Notes: a model not told the origin generated them from the sequence alone. 64,000 nucleotides of DNA from Dermatophilus congolensis (GCF_900187045.1 NZ_LT906453.1:186001-250000); one strand, 5' to 3'; numbered from the stretch's first letter, positions 8,917-18,511 are shown. A program made the numbers and translations.

Positions 8917-9669
8917 ATGACGCAAGCACACCCACCCCACGCCAATACCGCCACCGCCGCAATCCGTGACTCCATCTCCATCGGGCTGGGCTACTTCACC
9001 GTATCCCTGGCCTTGGGTGTTTACGCCGACCAAGTCGGCATGGACACCCTACTTTCGGGGTTTATGAGCGCTTTCACGCTCTCTTCTTCTGGAGAATTCG
9101 CGGGCCTGAACACGCTGGAAACCAACGGCACCTACCTGCAGCTAGCCATCGGTGTCATCCTCGTCAATCTGCGCTACGTCCTCATGGCTATCTCTTTGGG
9201 CCAGCGTTTAGGCCCCGAGGTCAAAATCCGACATCGCATTCTCATGGCGTGGGGCATCACCGATGAGATCTACGCCCTGGGTATGGCCCGCCGCCAGGTA
9301 GGTTTCCTGGACTATGTCGCTTCGATGGTGCTGCCGATTCTTGGCTGGACCTCTGGCACCATCGTGGGATCCCTTGTTGGCGCGAGCCTTCCTCCGCTGC
9401 TGACCTCAGCAGCTGGCGTGCTTCTTTACGCAATGTTCGTGGCGATCGTCATCCCCACCACCCACGGCTCCCGCCCCATGCTTGCTGTGGTTCTTGGCGC
9501 TGCGGCATTGAGCGTGGTTCTTTCTTACCTTCCGGGTTTGGATGCCGGGTGGCGCACCATCATCGTGACCATCGTGGTTTCTGCTATCGCTGCGACTTTC
9601 GCGCCTTGTCCTGATCCTGAACCTGACTTGCCTACTGATCCCGGCTCCATCAAGGAGATCCACGCATGA
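8917..9669 (+). CDS. azlC: AzlC-family branched-chain amino acid exporter, large subunit
   Basis: The 250-residue membrane protein has the AzlC pattern. It starts with the SISIGLGYFTVSLALG region, followed by NLRYVLMAISL and a WGITDEIYAL segment. With AzlD it forms an exporter of branched-chain amino acids and their analogues. It overlaps azlD by 4 bases (ATGA), so translation is probably coupled. No Shine-Dalgarno sequence is visible before the ATG, so the mRNA may be leaderless or nearly so. Confidence 0.9.
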   Translation: MTQAHPPHANTATAAIRDSISIGLGYFTVSLALGVYADQVGMDTLLSGFMSAFTLSSSGEFAGLNTLETNGTYLQLAIGVILVNLRYVLMAISLGQRLGPEVKIRHRILMAWGITDEIYALGMARRQVGFLDYVASMVLPILGWTSGTIVGSLVGASLPPLLTSAAGVLLYAMFVAIVIPTTHGSRPMLAVVLGAAALSVVLSYLPGLDAGWRTIIVTIVVSAIAATFAPCPDPEPDLPTDPGSIKEIHA

Positions 9670-9974
9670 CCCCTCTGGGAGCTGTTGTCGCTATGGCCGG
9701 GGTGACGTACCTTTTGCGTGCTATCCCGCTCATCACTGTCCGCCGCCGGATCACGAACACGTGGATCTTGAGCTTTCTGCACTATGTTCCGTCAGCTGTT
9801 TTGACCGCGATGACTATCCCTGCCGTGGTCACCGCCACCAACACTGCCGTCTCTGGGGTGACTGCTCTTGTTGTCGCTGTGGCGTTGGCGTTGGCTCGCC
9901 GCAGTCTCATGGGTGTGGCTTTGGGTGCGGCTTTGTCGGTGCTTGCTGTGGAGGGCGCTATGTCTCTCATGTGA
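9666..9974 (+). CDS. azlD: AzlD-family exporter, small subunit
   Basis: The 102-residue protein has four hydrophobic helices and the AzlD start TYLLRAIPL, followed by LHYVPSAVLTAM. It is the small partner of AzlC in the amino-acid exporter. Its start codon overlaps the azlC stop codon, and the pair ends at the strong terminator at 9997-10049. Confidence 0.9.
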   Translation: MTPLGAVVAMAGVTYLLRAIPLITVRRRITNTWILSFLHYVPSAVLTAMTIPAVVTATNTAVSGVTALVVAVALALARRSLMGVALGAALSVLAVEGAMSLM

Positions 9975-9996
9975 GGACCGAGCCACAGATATTTCA

Positions 9997-10049
9997 GGCT
10001 GGGTGGTTTTCAACAAATGCTTTGTTTGTTGAAAACCACCCAGCCCGTT
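9997..10049. terminator. Bidirectional terminator between azlD and serS
   Basis: Arms 9997-10017 and 10025-10045 form a perfect 21-base stem with a 7-base loop. A short T-rich tail follows on the plus strand, and A-rich sequence lies on the other side. The convergent genes azlD and serS end on either side of it. Confidence 0.85.
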
Positions 10050-10073
10050 TGTTTGTGCAGAAATATTTTCAGG

Positions 10074-11396
10074 TCAGCGTTGCCCTGGGGTGAGAACGTC
10101 GGTGTGCATGTAGGGCCGCAACGCCTCGGGGACTCGCACAGAACCGTCGGCTTGCTGGTGGTTTTCTAGGATCGCGACCAACCAGCGGGTTGTTGCCAAT
10201 GTTCCGTTCAAGGTGGCCACCACTTCGTTACCGTTTTCGCCTTTGCTGCGGATGTTGAGGCGGCGCGCCTGGTAGGTGGTGCAGTTTGAGGTGCTGGTCA
10301 GTTCGCGGTACCGGCCTTGGGTGGGAACCCACGCTTCGGAGTCGAATTTGCGTGCCGCGGGGCCGCCCAAGTCACCTGCGGCGACGTCGATGACGCGGTA
10401 GGGCAGTTCCATCGCGTCGAGCATTGCTTTTTCACAGTCCAGGAGTCGGGTGTGTTCGGCTTCTGCTTCCTCGGGGCGGCAGTAAACGAACATTTCGATC
10501 TTCTGGAATTGGTGCACGCGCAGAATGCCGCGGGTGTCTTTGCCGTAGCTTCCTGCTTCTCGGCGGTAGCAGGTGGATTGGGCGGTGTAGCGCTTTGGCC
10601 CTGCGGACAGGTCGATTACTTCATCGGTGTGGAATCCGGCGAGCGCGACTTCTGAGGTGCCGGTGAGGTAGAGGTCGTCGGCGGCGAGGCGGTATACCTC
10701 GTCGGCGTGGGCGTCGAGGAACCCGGCTCCGGCCATGGTGCGTGGGTTGACCAGGGTGGGGACTTGTAGCTGGGTGAACCCGAATTCGTAGGCTTTGTCG
10801 AGCGCCAGGTTCAGCATGGCTTGTTCTAGGCGGGCGCCTTGTCCGACGAGGTAGTAGAACCGGGATTCGGCGACTTTGACGCCGCGTCCGGTGTCGATGG
10901 CGCCGAGGTGTTCGCCCAGGTCGAGGTGATCTTTGGGTTCGAATCCTTCGGCGGCGAAGTCACGTGGTTGTGGGCCGCGGTGTTCCAGGACGGTGTAGTC
11001 GTCTTCGCCGCCGGCGGGGACGCCGTCGATGATGACGTTTCCTACGCGGCGGAGGGTTTCGTCCAGTGTTGTTTGTGCGGTGTCGGCCGCGGTTTGGAGT
11101 TCCTTGACGCGTGCGGCGATTTCGGCGCCTTTGGCGCGGGCTGCGTCGGCTTGGTTTTGGAGTTCGGTGGTGTCTTCGCCGGCTTTTTTGGCTTTGTTGA
11201 GTTTGCCCATGAGGGGGCCGAGTTCTTTGCTGACACGGTTTTGTTCTGCGCGTGCCTGCTCGAAAGCTTGGAGTGACTCGCGGCGTGTCACGTCGGCGGC
11301 GAGGACCTGATCGACCAGGCTCTCGTCCTCGCCTCGGGCGTGCTGCGACCGCTTGACGGCGTCGGGGTTTTCGCGGAGGAACTTGATGTCGATCAC
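10074..11396 (-). CDS. serS: Seryl-tRNA synthetase
   Basis: The 440-residue class II synthetase charges tRNA-Ser, and also tRNA-Sec as the first step of selenocysteine synthesis. The N-terminal ~110 residues are the long antiparallel coiled coil that grips the tRNA long variable arm. The catalytic core shows [26 protein letters not shown] (motif 2) and [18 protein letters not shown] (motif 3). The start is GTG 11396. It lies directly downstream of the selC-selA-selB-fdhD cluster on the same strand, about 100 bases after fdhD, which suits a role in both pathways. Confidence 0.97.
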   Translation of the reverse strand: MIDIKFLRENPDAVKRSQHARGEDESLVDQVLAADVTRRESLQAFEQARAEQNRVSKELGPLMGKLNKAKKAGEDTTELQNQADAARAKGAEIAARVKELQTAADTAQTTLDETLRRVGNVIIDGVPAGGEDDYTVLEHRGPQPRDFAAEGFEPKDHLDLGEHLGAIDTGRGVKVAESRFYYLVGQGARLEQAMLNLALDKAYEFGFTQLQVPTLVNPRTMAGAGFLDAHADEVYRLAADDLYLTGTSEVALAGFHTDEVIDLSAGPKRYTAQSTCYRREAGSYGKDTRGILRVHQFQKIEMFVYCRPEEAEAEHTRLLDCEKAMLDAMELPYRVIDVAAGDLGGPAARKFDSEAWVPTQGRYRELTSTSNCTTYQARRLNIRSKGENGNEVVATLNGTLATTRWLVAILENHQQADGSVRVPEALRPYMHTDVLTPGQR

Positions 11397-11498
11397 CCTG
11401 TTACCCTAGCGCGCACGTTGAGGTGGCAGATGCTCTGGGACGTTTTCGAGGCCTACATGTGATGTAGCTGCTTAATCGTGCGGGTTTGGGGGGTGGGG

Positions 11499-12341
11499 TT
11501 AGGGAAGGATGCGATCTTTTCCGGCGTAGATGTTCATGCGGTTTCCGCGAACGAATCCGGCCAGGGTCAGTCCTGTTGCTTCGGCGACGTCAACGGCTAG
11601 GGATGAGGGTGCTGAGACGCCCGCGAGGATGGGGATCCCGGCTAGTGCGGCTTTTTGGGCTAGTTCGAAACTTGTTCTTCCAGAAACCATGAGGATGTGG
11701 CCCCGGGCTGGGCGGATCCGGTTTTGCATGGCCCAGCCGATTACTTTGTCGGTGGCGTTGTGGCGGCCGATGTCTTCGCGGGCGACGAGCAGTTGCCCTT
11801 CGGCGGTGAAGAGACCGCAGGCATGTAGGCCACCGGTGGTCTCGAATGCGCGTTGGGTGTGGCGGAGTTTTTCGGGTAGGTCAAGGATGCAGCTGGCGGT
11901 GACGGTGGTGGTATCTGCGCGTAGGTCGAATTGTTGTTCGCTGGTGAGTTGTTCGATGGAGGCGGTTCCGCAGACTCCGCAGGCGGAGGTGGTGATGGAT
12001 GCGCGGATTTTGTTTTCGGGGAGGGTGAGGCCGGGGGTTAGGCGCACGTCGAGGACGTTGTAGGTGTTGCGGGGGGTTTGGGTTTCTTCGTCGGTGATGG
12101 CTCCTGCGCAGTAGCGGATGGTGGCGATGTCGTTGTGGTCGCTGATGATGCCTTCGGCGGCTAGGAGTCCGTGGACGAGTTCGAAGTCGTGGCCGGGGGT
12201 GCGCATGGTGAGGGTGTATGCGGTGCCGTTGATGCGGATTTCGAGTGGTTCTTCGACGGCGAGGGTGTCGCGGCGGGTGATGCCTTGGGGGTGGGCGGGG
12301 TCGTATGCAGTGATGGCTTGGCGGCGGGTGATGCGGTTCAT
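11499..12341 (-). CDS. fdhD: Formate dehydrogenase accessory sulfurtransferase
   Basis: The 280-residue FdhD passes sulfur from a cysteine desulfurase to the bis-MGD molybdenum cofactor of formate dehydrogenase, and is needed for its activity. The conserved SACGVCG motif supplies the two cysteines of the CxxC loop. The VAREDIGRHNATDK and VSGRTSFEL blocks are also typical. Its ATG overlaps the selB stop by 4 bases, so selA-selB-fdhD form a tightly coupled operon. Its client is almost certainly the selenoenzyme encoded at 33195-36530. Confidence 0.95.
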   Translation of the reverse strand: MNRITRRQAITAYDPAHPQGITRRDTLAVEEPLEIRINGTAYTLTMRTPGHDFELVHGLLAAEGIISDHNDIATIRYCAGAITDEETQTPRNTYNVLDVRLTPGLTLPENKIRASITTSACGVCGTASIEQLTSEQQFDLRADTTTVTASCILDLPEKLRHTQRAFETTGGLHACGLFTAEGQLLVAREDIGRHNATDKVIGWAMQNRIRPARGHILMVSGRTSFELAQKAALAGIPILAGVSAPSSLAVDVAEATGLTLAGFVRGNRMNIYAGKDRILP

Positions 12342-14140
12342 CGGTTGTTGCCTCGGATGATTTCGCGGTGTCCGGCGTCGATGCGGCGGGTCCAGCCGCG
12401 GCGGTCGAGTTCTTCGAGTAGGGGGATGATGACGCGGCGGGTGGTGCCGAGTTTTTGGCGGGCTTGGCTGGTGGTGAAGGGTTGCGGGAGAGTGGCTAGT
12501 TCGCGCATAGCTAGGGCGGGTGCGCGGGGTGTCAGGACGATATTGTCGCCGAGGTCGATGAGGCGGCCTAGGCGCACGGCGGCGGCGATGTGTTTGGGGC
12601 TGAGGTGGTTGGCGGTGAGTTCGTCGCGTTCGGGTGCGGCGAAGGGGTTTGTGGCTAGGCGGTGTTCGATGTGGGCGAGTCCGGGTTCGGCTGCACCTAG
12701 GTTGGGGCCGCGTCCGGGGATGTGGAGGTAGCCGTCTGTGAGTTTGAGGGTGTCGGTGGTGGCGATCAGGTGTGGGATGAGCTGTGGGGTGGGTAGGTCT
12801 GCGGCGCGGGCGGCTGCGGGTGCGGGGGTGCGGGCTTGGAGGGGGTCGGTGTCGATGGCGTGGTTGACGGTTTCGGTCAGTCGGGTGATCCAGGTGTCCC
12901 ATTGGGTGGGGCAGATGAGTAGTCCGCAGGTGTGGATGAGGTGGGGGTTGTTGGTGGTGATGTCGGTGTCGGTGGCGCCGAGGGCGCGGGCGTCGGTTTC
13001 GGTGAGGTAGCCGCGGCGGGTGACTTCGGTGGTGAGGTCGAAGGTGGTTGTGGCTTGGGTGAGTTGTTGGGCGCGGGCGCGGGCGGCTCCGCGGCGGGTG
13101 AGTGGGGGTGGGTCGGTGTCGAGGATGGTGGCGCCTGCGGTGATGGCGCGGCGGCCGGGGTCGCGTAGGACGAGTCGGTCGCCGGTGGCTAGTGGTAGGG
13201 GGTGGGGCCAGGTCAGGCGTGCGGTGGTGTGGTCTAGGGGGCGGATGCGTACTTGTGCTGCGTGGGTGCCGACGTGGGCCATGAGGTATTCGGGTAGTTC
13301 GGTGGTGTTGTTGATGGGGTGCAGGCGTATGTCGGTGGTGGTGGTTGTGTGCCAGGTGTGGGGGGTTAGGAGTAGGTCGCCGCGGTGGAGGTCGGTGGTG
13401 GTTAGGCCGCGTAGGTTCAGGGCGATGCGGGCTACGGCTGGGACGGTGTCGCGGTCGGTTTCGAGGGTTTGGATGCCTCGGACAGTGGTGGTGTGGTGGC
13501 TGGTGGGTGTGTGGGCGGTGAGGGTGTCGCCGATGGTGATGGTTCCGGATTCGAGGGTTCCGGTGGCGATGGTACCGGCGCCGTGGATGGTGAAGACGCG
13601 GTCGATCCATAGGCGGATGCGGCTGTTGGTGGTGGGGGCTGGGAGGGTGTCGCAGAGGGTGGCTAGGGCGGCGCGTAGTTGGTTGAGTCCGGTTCCGGTG
13701 CGGGCCGAGCAGGTGATGATGGGGGCGTTGGCCAGGCCGGTGTCGGTGAGGTGTGCGCGGGTGTCGGTGATGGTGGGGGTGGGGTCGGCGAGGTCGGTGC
13801 GGGTGATGACGATGATGCCGTGGGTGATGCCTAGGGCGTTGATGGCGTCGAGGTGTTCGGTGGTTTGTTCGCGCCATCCTTCGTCGGCGGCGATGATGAG
13901 CATGACTGCTGGTGCGGGGCCTATTCCGGCGAGCATGTTGCCGATGAAGCGTTGGTGGCCGGGTACGTCGACGAAGCTGATGGTGTGGCCGGTGGGCAGG
14001 GTGGTCCATGCGTAGCCCAGGTCGATGGTGAGGCCGCGGCGGTGTTCTTCGGCCCACCGGTCGGGGTTGTGGCCGGTCAGGGCGGCGACGAGGGTGGTTT
14101 TTCCGTGGTCGACGTGTCCGGCGGTGGCGATCACCCTCAT
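12338..14140 (-). CDS. selB: Selenocysteine-specific translation elongation factor
   Basis: The 600-residue SelB binds GTP and Sec-tRNA and recodes UGA when it contacts a SECIS hairpin. The N-terminal EF-Tu-like GTPase has GHVDHGKTTL (P-loop), DVPGHQRFI (G3) and a TRTD motif in the NKxD position. EF-Tu-like beta domains follow. The C-terminal ~200 residues carry winged-helix segments that read the mRNA hairpin (for example FTTSQARQKLGTTRRVIIPL). It overlaps selA and fdhD by 4 bases on each side. Length is in the normal range (about 590-630). Confidence 0.96.
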   Translation of the reverse strand: MRVIATAGHVDHGKTTLVAALTGHNPDRWAEEHRRGLTIDLGYAWTTLPTGHTISFVDVPGHQRFIGNMLAGIGPAPAVMLIIAADEGWREQTTEHLDAINALGITHGIIVITRTDLADPTPTITDTRAHLTDTGLANAPIITCSARTGTGLNQLRAALATLCDTLPAPTTNSRIRLWIDRVFTIHGAGTIATGTLESGTITIGDTLTAHTPTSHHTTTVRGIQTLETDRDTVPAVARIALNLRGLTTTDLHRGDLLLTPHTWHTTTTTDIRLHPINNTTELPEYLMAHVGTHAAQVRIRPLDHTTARLTWPHPLPLATGDRLVLRDPGRRAITAGATILDTDPPPLTRRGAARARAQQLTQATTTFDLTTEVTRRGYLTETDARALGATDTDITTNNPHLIHTCGLLICPTQWDTWITRLTETVNHAIDTDPLQARTPAPAAARAADLPTPQLIPHLIATTDTLKLTDGYLHIPGRGPNLGAAEPGLAHIEHRLATNPFAAPERDELTANHLSPKHIAAAVRLGRLIDLGDNIVLTPRAPALAMRELATLPQPFTTSQARQKLGTTRRVIIPLLEELDRRGWTRRIDAGHREIIRGNNR

Positions 14141-15507
14141 GTGTGGGGTTCCGTTTCGTGTGGGGCGGGATGGGTGAGGGCGGTGTGGATGGCGTGGGTG
14201 AGGGTGGTGTCGTTGGTGGGGTCGATGCAGCGTAGGTCGATGAGTACGCGGTTGTCGTTGATGCGGGCGAGGATGGCGGGGGTGCCGGTGCGTAGGGCGT
14301 GGGCGAGGCTTTCGGGGGTGTGGTGGGGTGGGGTGGGTAGGGCAATGGCCAGGCTGGGAATGGGGTGTTCGGGTGCGCCTCCGCCGCCGATGTGTGCGGT
14401 GGTGGTGATGGTGTCGCCGCCGATGGTGGTGGCGATGGTGGTGGTGCGTTTGTGTAGGTCGGTGGGGGTGAGTTTGCGGGCGCGGGTGACGGGTGGTTCG
14501 GGTCCGCGCAGGGTGGCTTCGAGGGCGGCGAGGGCGAGTTTGTCGATGCGGAAGGCGCGGGCGAGGGGGTGTTTGCGGAGTTGGTTGATGAGGTCGGTGC
14601 GGCCGATGAGGATGCCTGCTTGGGGGCCGCCGAGGAGTTTGTCGCCGCTGGCTAGGGCGAGGTCGGCGCCGTCGCGGATGGCGGTGGACAGGTCGGGTTC
14701 TTCGGGCAGGGTTGGGTCGTGGCGTAGGAGCCCTGAGCCGACGTCGACGATGAGGGGGATGTGGCGGGTGGGGCTGGTGGTGGTGATGAGGTCGGCGATG
14801 GTGGCGGTGGGGACGGTGCTGGTGAATCCGTTGATGCGGAAGTTGGAGGGGTGGATTTTGAGTATGCAGCCGGTGGTTGGGGTGATGGCTTGGCTGTAGT
14901 CGCTGGGGTGGGTGCGGTTGGTGGTGCCGATTTCGCTGAGGTGGGCGCCGGTGGCGGTGATGAGGTCGGTGAGGCGGAATCCGGCGCCGATTTCGACCAT
15001 TTCGCCGCGGGAGATAATGATGTCGGGGGTGGTGGGGGTGGTCAGTGCGGTGGTGGCTAGGGAGAGGGCTGCGGCACCGTTGTTGAGCAGGAGGACGGAG
15101 ATTCCGGTGGTGATGTCGGGGTCAAGGGCGTTGAGGATGGCGTTTTCTGCTCCGGTGCCGCGGCGGGATCGGCGGCCGGTGTGCAGGGACATTTCGAGGT
15201 TGGTGGTTCCGGCGGCGATGGTCAGGGCGTGTTGGGCTGCTGCTGAGAGCGGGGCGCGGCCGATGTTGGTGTGGATGATGATGCCGGTGGCGTTGAGGAT
15301 GGGGGTCAGGGAGCACAGGGGAGGCAGGTCGTTGGCGGCGGTGGGGATGACTTCTTCGGGGGTGATGTGCCCGGTGCGTGCTGCGTGTTGTGCCCGGTTG
15401 ATGGCTGCTTTGACGGTGGCGTGGTCGTGGGTGGTGAGCGCTTGGGCTAGTTCTGGTGCGGCCATGGCGGCGTCGGTGCGTGGGATGCGGCGCCGGGGGT
15501 CGCTCAC
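14137..15507 (-). CDS. selA: L-seryl-tRNA(Sec) selenium transferase
   Basis: The 456-residue PLP enzyme converts Ser-tRNA(Sec) to Sec-tRNA(Sec) using selenophosphate. The family start LTPILNATGIIIHTNIGRAPL and the PLP-lysine motif SGDKLLGGPQAG are present. I chose GTG 15507 because GAGGAGA stands about 6 bases upstream; an open frame reaches back to 15582 but would run into the tRNA gene. The tRNA-Sec gene ends only about 23 bases upstream, so selC and selA may be on one transcript. Confidence 0.95.
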   Translation of the reverse strand: MSDPRRRIPRTDAAMAAPELAQALTTHDHATVKAAINRAQHAARTGHITPEEVIPTAANDLPPLCSLTPILNATGIIIHTNIGRAPLSAAAQHALTIAAGTTNLEMSLHTGRRSRRGTGAENAILNALDPDITTGISVLLLNNGAAALSLATTALTTPTTPDIIISRGEMVEIGAGFRLTDLITATGAHLSEIGTTNRTHPSDYSQAITPTTGCILKIHPSNFRINGFTSTVPTATIADLITTTSPTRHIPLIVDVGSGLLRHDPTLPEEPDLSTAIRDGADLALASGDKLLGGPQAGILIGRTDLINQLRKHPLARAFRIDKLALAALEATLRGPEPPVTRARKLTPTDLHKRTTTIATTIGGDTITTTAHIGGGGAPEHPIPSLAIALPTPPHHTPESLAHALRTGTPAILARINDNRVLIDLRCIDPTNDTTLTHAIHTALTHPAPHETEPHT

Positions 15508-15530
15508 AGGGTCTCCTCGTCGATGAAGGG

Positions 15531-15626
15531 TGGCGGAGGGGGACGGGAATCGAACCCGCCAGGCCGAGATGCTCGGCCTCACCGGTTTTGAAGACCGGGG
15601 AGTCCACCAGGAGCTCGTACCCCTCC
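15531..15626 (-). tRNA. selC: Selenocysteine tRNA, anticodon UCA
   Basis: The minus strand folds into a tRNA of 96 bases with an encoded CCA end. The anticodon stem CCGGT/ACCGG closes a CTTCAAA loop with anticodon TCA, which reads UGA. The extra arm is very long (8-base stem, 3-base loop), and the T arm is CGGG-TTCGATT-CCCG. The acceptor pairs GGAGGGG with the C-rich 3' end. A long extra arm plus UCA anticodon beside selA identify tRNA-Sec. Confidence 0.97.
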
Positions 15627-15744
15627 GTTGCTAACCATAGTGGGGGTGGTGATTCTTCTCTCATTGAGGGCGCTTTTTAAGGGTGGTGCCGGGTGTGTTG
15701 TGGCCGTTGTGGTGGGGGGCAGGTGACGCTCTGTGGTGGAGAGA

Positions 15745-15770
15745 TTCAGTTTTGGTTTTTCCGCGCCGAT
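15745..15770 (+). promoter_or_regulatory. Possible flagellar-sigma (sigma28/WhiG-like) promoter of the MCP gene
   Basis: GCCGAT at 15765-15770 matches the first six bases of the -10 element GCCGATAA of sigma28/WhiG-type promoters. A weak -35 (TTCA against TAAA) stands 16 bases upstream. The gene that follows encodes a chemotaxis receptor, a typical sigma28 target. The match is partial. Confidence 0.25.
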
Positions 15771-15820
15771 GGGGGTCCGGTAAACGCAACACAATTCGTT
15801 TCCTTGCGACCGGAGGATCC

Positions 15821-17482
15821 ATGACGTCCATGTTCACTTCTCACGCTGGCAGTTCGGCTGCTGGCGGTTCATCAGAGCCTGGCAGGCGGTTGGGTATCAG
15901 GCTGAAGATCATGTCGGTGGGCATGCTTGGCGTGATTGGTGCTCTCATTCTCGGTTTGAGCAATGTGTGGGCGCTGAACTCAATGAGCACCGCCACTGAG
16001 GCTATTACCTCTAGCGGTGCAATGAATGTTCTTCTCGGTAAGACCGAGAGCCTGATCAATGACTTGAACGGCCAACAAAATGGGTACGTTTTGGAGGCTG
16101 GTCGCCCCGGTGCCGGGAAAGTTAATGACAATGCGGGATCCCGTAAGGACTACCTAGACCGGTTAAGCAGTTTCAAGAAAACTGTCGATCAGATGGAAGC
16201 TGGAGCTCGCACAGAAGCAGGCAAGGCAGCTATCGCTGAGCTGAAATCCATCATTCCCAACTGGGAAGCCACAGACGCCAAGGTTGTCGAGGCTTTGAAC
16301 CGGGGCACGGCCGCTGGCCGAACTGGAGCTTCTCGACTCGCCATCGAAGACGCTTCGGACATCATGGATCAGATGAAAGCCTCGATTAAGAAACTCCGGG
16401 AGGCTGCCACGACTCGGACCCAGGATGCGCAGGATGAAGCGACCCAGGCCAAAACAAGCGCGATCATCATTGCTCTAGTAACACTGCTCGCTGTTATTGC
16501 AGCGGTCGTGATTATCTCGATGAAGATCAACAAGCAGATCCTTGCTTCGGTGCACGAGGTGCTGACCTCGCTGACCGCTATGCAGAACGGTGACCTGCGT
16601 GTTCCTACGCAAGCCCGCACCAATGACGAGATCGGCGACATGGCCCGCGCTGTTGAGGCCACCCGGATTTCGATGCGGGACGTTATCAGTGAGGTCGGTA
16701 ACGCTTCTTCCTCGGTTGCTGCAGCCAGTGAAGAACTGAACGCCACCGCCACCCAGGTGGGTAGCTCTGCACAGTTGTCCGCTGACCGCGCGGATGCTGC
16801 CTCCCAGTCCGCGAATGAGGTTTCGCAGAACGTGCAGACTGTCGCTGCGGGTACTGAAGAGATGACCGCTTCAATCCGTGAAATCTCTAAGAGCGCTAAC
16901 GACGCTGCTGGTATCGCCGCTCAGGCCGTGGAGGTCGCAGACCGCACCAACTCGACTGTGGCCAAGCTGGGCACGAGCTCGATGGAAATCGGTGAGGTCA
17001 TTAAGGCCATCACCAGCATCGCTGAGCAGACCAACCTGCTGGCGTTGAACGCCACGATCGAGGCAGCCCGTGCCGGTGAGGCTGGTAAAGGCTTCGCGGT
17101 TGTTGCTAACGAGGTCAAGGATCTGGCTCAGGAAACCTCCAAGGCCACCGAGGACATCGGCCGCCGTGTCGAGGCCATCCAAGTGGACACCGAAGCTGCT
17201 GTGGCTGCGATCGGTGAGATCTCCAGCATCATTGCTCAGATCAACGACACCCAGGCCACGATCGCTTCAGCGGTGGAAGAGCAGACCGCAACCACCAACG
17301 AGATGGGCCGTAGCGTCGGTGACGCCGCTGGCGGTGCTGTAGAGATCTCTCGTGGTGTGGCCGATGTGTCGGCTGCTGCTGCAGAAACCAGCAGCTCTGT
17401 TGAAGCTACCGTGCAGGCCGCCGGTGAGCTTTCTCAACGCGCCTCGGATCTGCAGTTACTGGTCAACCGCTTCAGTATCTGA
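15821..17482 (+). CDS. Methyl-accepting chemotaxis protein
   Basis: The 553-residue membrane receptor has TM1 at about 28-50, a periplasm-side helical sensor region of ~160 residues (four-helix-bundle type), TM2 at about 210-233, a HAMP linker, and a long coiled-coil signalling domain. The hairpin tip [20 protein letters not shown] is nearly invariant in this family and contacts CheA/CheW. No C-terminal pentapeptide for CheR/CheB docking is seen. I chose ATG 15821 because CGGAGG lies just upstream. No che or fli genes are in the window, but the gene implies a chemotactic, flagellated cell. Codon use is more balanced than in the flanking genes. Confidence 0.95.
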   Translation: MTSMFTSHAGSSAAGGSSEPGRRLGIRLKIMSVGMLGVIGALILGLSNVWALNSMSTATEAITSSGAMNVLLGKTESLINDLNGQQNGYVLEAGRPGAGKVNDNAGSRKDYLDRLSSFKKTVDQMEAGARTEAGKAAIAELKSIIPNWEATDAKVVEALNRGTAAGRTGASRLAIEDASDIMDQMKASIKKLREAATTRTQDAQDEATQAKTSAIIIALVTLLAVIAAVVIISMKINKQILASVHEVLTSLTAMQNGDLRVPTQARTNDEIGDMARAVEATRISMRDVISEVGNASSSVAAASEELNATATQVGSSAQLSADRADAASQSANEVSQNVQTVAAGTEEMTASIREISKSANDAAGIAAQAVEVADRTNSTVAKLGTSSMEIGEVIKAITSIAEQTNLLALNATIEAARAGEAGKGFAVVANEVKDLAQETSKATEDIGRRVEAIQVDTEAAVAAIGEISSIIAQINDTQATIASAVEEQTATTNEMGRSVGDAAGGAVEISRGVADVSAAAAETSSSVEATVQAAGELSQRASDLQLLVNRFSI

Positions 17483-17499
17483 CAGTCCCTTGTCAGCGC

Positions 17500-17540
17500 G
17501 GGAGCGCCGCACCCCAATTCTGAGGGGGCGGCGCTCCCTT
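17500..17540 (+). terminator. Terminator after the MCP gene
   Basis: Arms GGGAGCGCCGC (17500-17510) and GCGGCGCTCCC (17528-17538) pair perfectly over 11 bases with a 17-base loop, then TT. It stands 18 bases after the MCP stop and faces the convergent pseudouridine synthase gene. Confidence 0.75.
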
Positions 17541-17560
17541 GCGTTACCGGCAAGCCCACT

Positions 17561-18511
17561 TCAGAGGTCTCTTGAGGGTAAGGACAGCTGGATGCCGGAG
17601 GTGTAACTGCGCGGTGTGCCATCCACCGGGTCAATAAACCGCAACGTTCGGGCCACCAGCCCCAACGGCTGATCAAACCTCTCCCCCGCCGGGGTTAGCA
17701 GCTCTTCTTGCACCACCGGGTACAGCGGGTCATTCAGCAACGGGGCACCAAGAGAAGACATATGCACCCGCAGCTGATGGGTTTTACCCGTCACTGGGCA
17801 TAGCTCATATCGCCCCACCTGCCCACCCGGGCCGGTAGACGTCTGCAGCAGACGTCCCCGCGTGTGCGCGTTCGGCTCCCCCTCAACCTCAATCGCCTGC
17901 CACGAACCCCGCGGTTTGATGATCCTGCTGCGCACCTCAAACCCCTCCCCCGCCCCGGCAAGCGGTACCGCGAGCGCCTCGTATGTTTTGGTGACAGCGC
18001 CGGTTTCGAAAAGGGTTTGGTAGGGGCGGCGCCAGCGGGGTTCGGTAGTGAACAGCAGGATGCCGCCGGTGAGTCGGTCGAGGCGGTGCGCGGGGGCGAT
18101 GTGGGGCAGTCCTAGGGTGAGTCGGGCGCGGATGAGTGCTGTTTCGCGGATGTGGCTGCCGCGTGGGGTGGTGGCCAGGAAGTGTGGTTTGTCCATGACG
18201 ATGATGCGTTCGTCGTGGTGGAGGATGGTTAGCTCGCCGGGCACCGGGCGTTCGGGTGGGGGCGGGTCTTTGTGGAACCAGATGAATCGTGCGGGCTGGC
18301 AGGGTTCTTGCCCGGTGAGTGGGTGGCCGGTTTCGTCGACGAATCGGTGGTTTTTTAACCAGTCGTCGATGTTGACTGCTGGCAGGCGCTCTCGGAGGAA
18401 TTCAGCGACTGTGGCCCATGGGAGTGGTTCGTTTCGTACGCGGGCGGGGGTGCGTACCCAGACTGGGTCCAGACCGTCGCGTTGCGGCAGTGGTGACCTG
18501 CGCGAAGACAT
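17561..18511 (-). CDS. RluA-family pseudouridine synthase
   Basis: This 316-residue enzyme isomerises uridine to pseudouridine in rRNA or tRNA. The catalytic motif AHRLDRLTGG carries the essential Asp. VTKTYEALA and GKTHQLRVHMSSLGAPLLND are the other conserved blocks. The N-terminal ~95 residues are an extension without a clear S4 domain. The start is uncertain: ATG 18511 is used here, while an in-frame ATG at 18529 would add six residues, and neither has a strong ribosome site. The target position in RNA cannot be inferred. Confidence 0.88.
   Translation of the reverse strand: MSSRRSPLPQRDGLDPVWVRTPARVRNEPLPWATVAEFLRERLPAVNIDDWLKNHRFVDETGHPLTGQEPCQPARFIWFHKDPPPPERPVPGELTILHHDERIIVMDKPHFLATTPRGSHIRETALIRARLTLGLPHIAPAHRLDRLTGGILLFTTEPRWRRPYQTLFETGAVTKTYEALAVPLAGAGEGFEVRSRIIKPRGSWQAIEVEGEPNAHTRGRLLQTSTGPGGQVGRYELCPVTGKTHQLRVHMSSLGAPLLNDPLYPVVQEELLTPAGERFDQPLGLVARTLRFIDPVDGTPRSYTSGIQLSLPSRDL

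Noticed and set aside
11499-14345. Very long minus-strand open frame across selB
   Set aside because: Its first part is His/Arg/Pro-rich low-complexity shadow of selB; only the last 280 residues are FdhD.
15507-15582. Extension of selA upstream to 15582 (25 more residues)
   Set aside because: It would overlap the tRNA-Sec gene, and a good ribosome site fits GTG 15507.
15627-15820. Possible riboswitch in the MCP leader
   Set aside because: No consensus fold of the c-di-GMP type or other class could be traced by eye.
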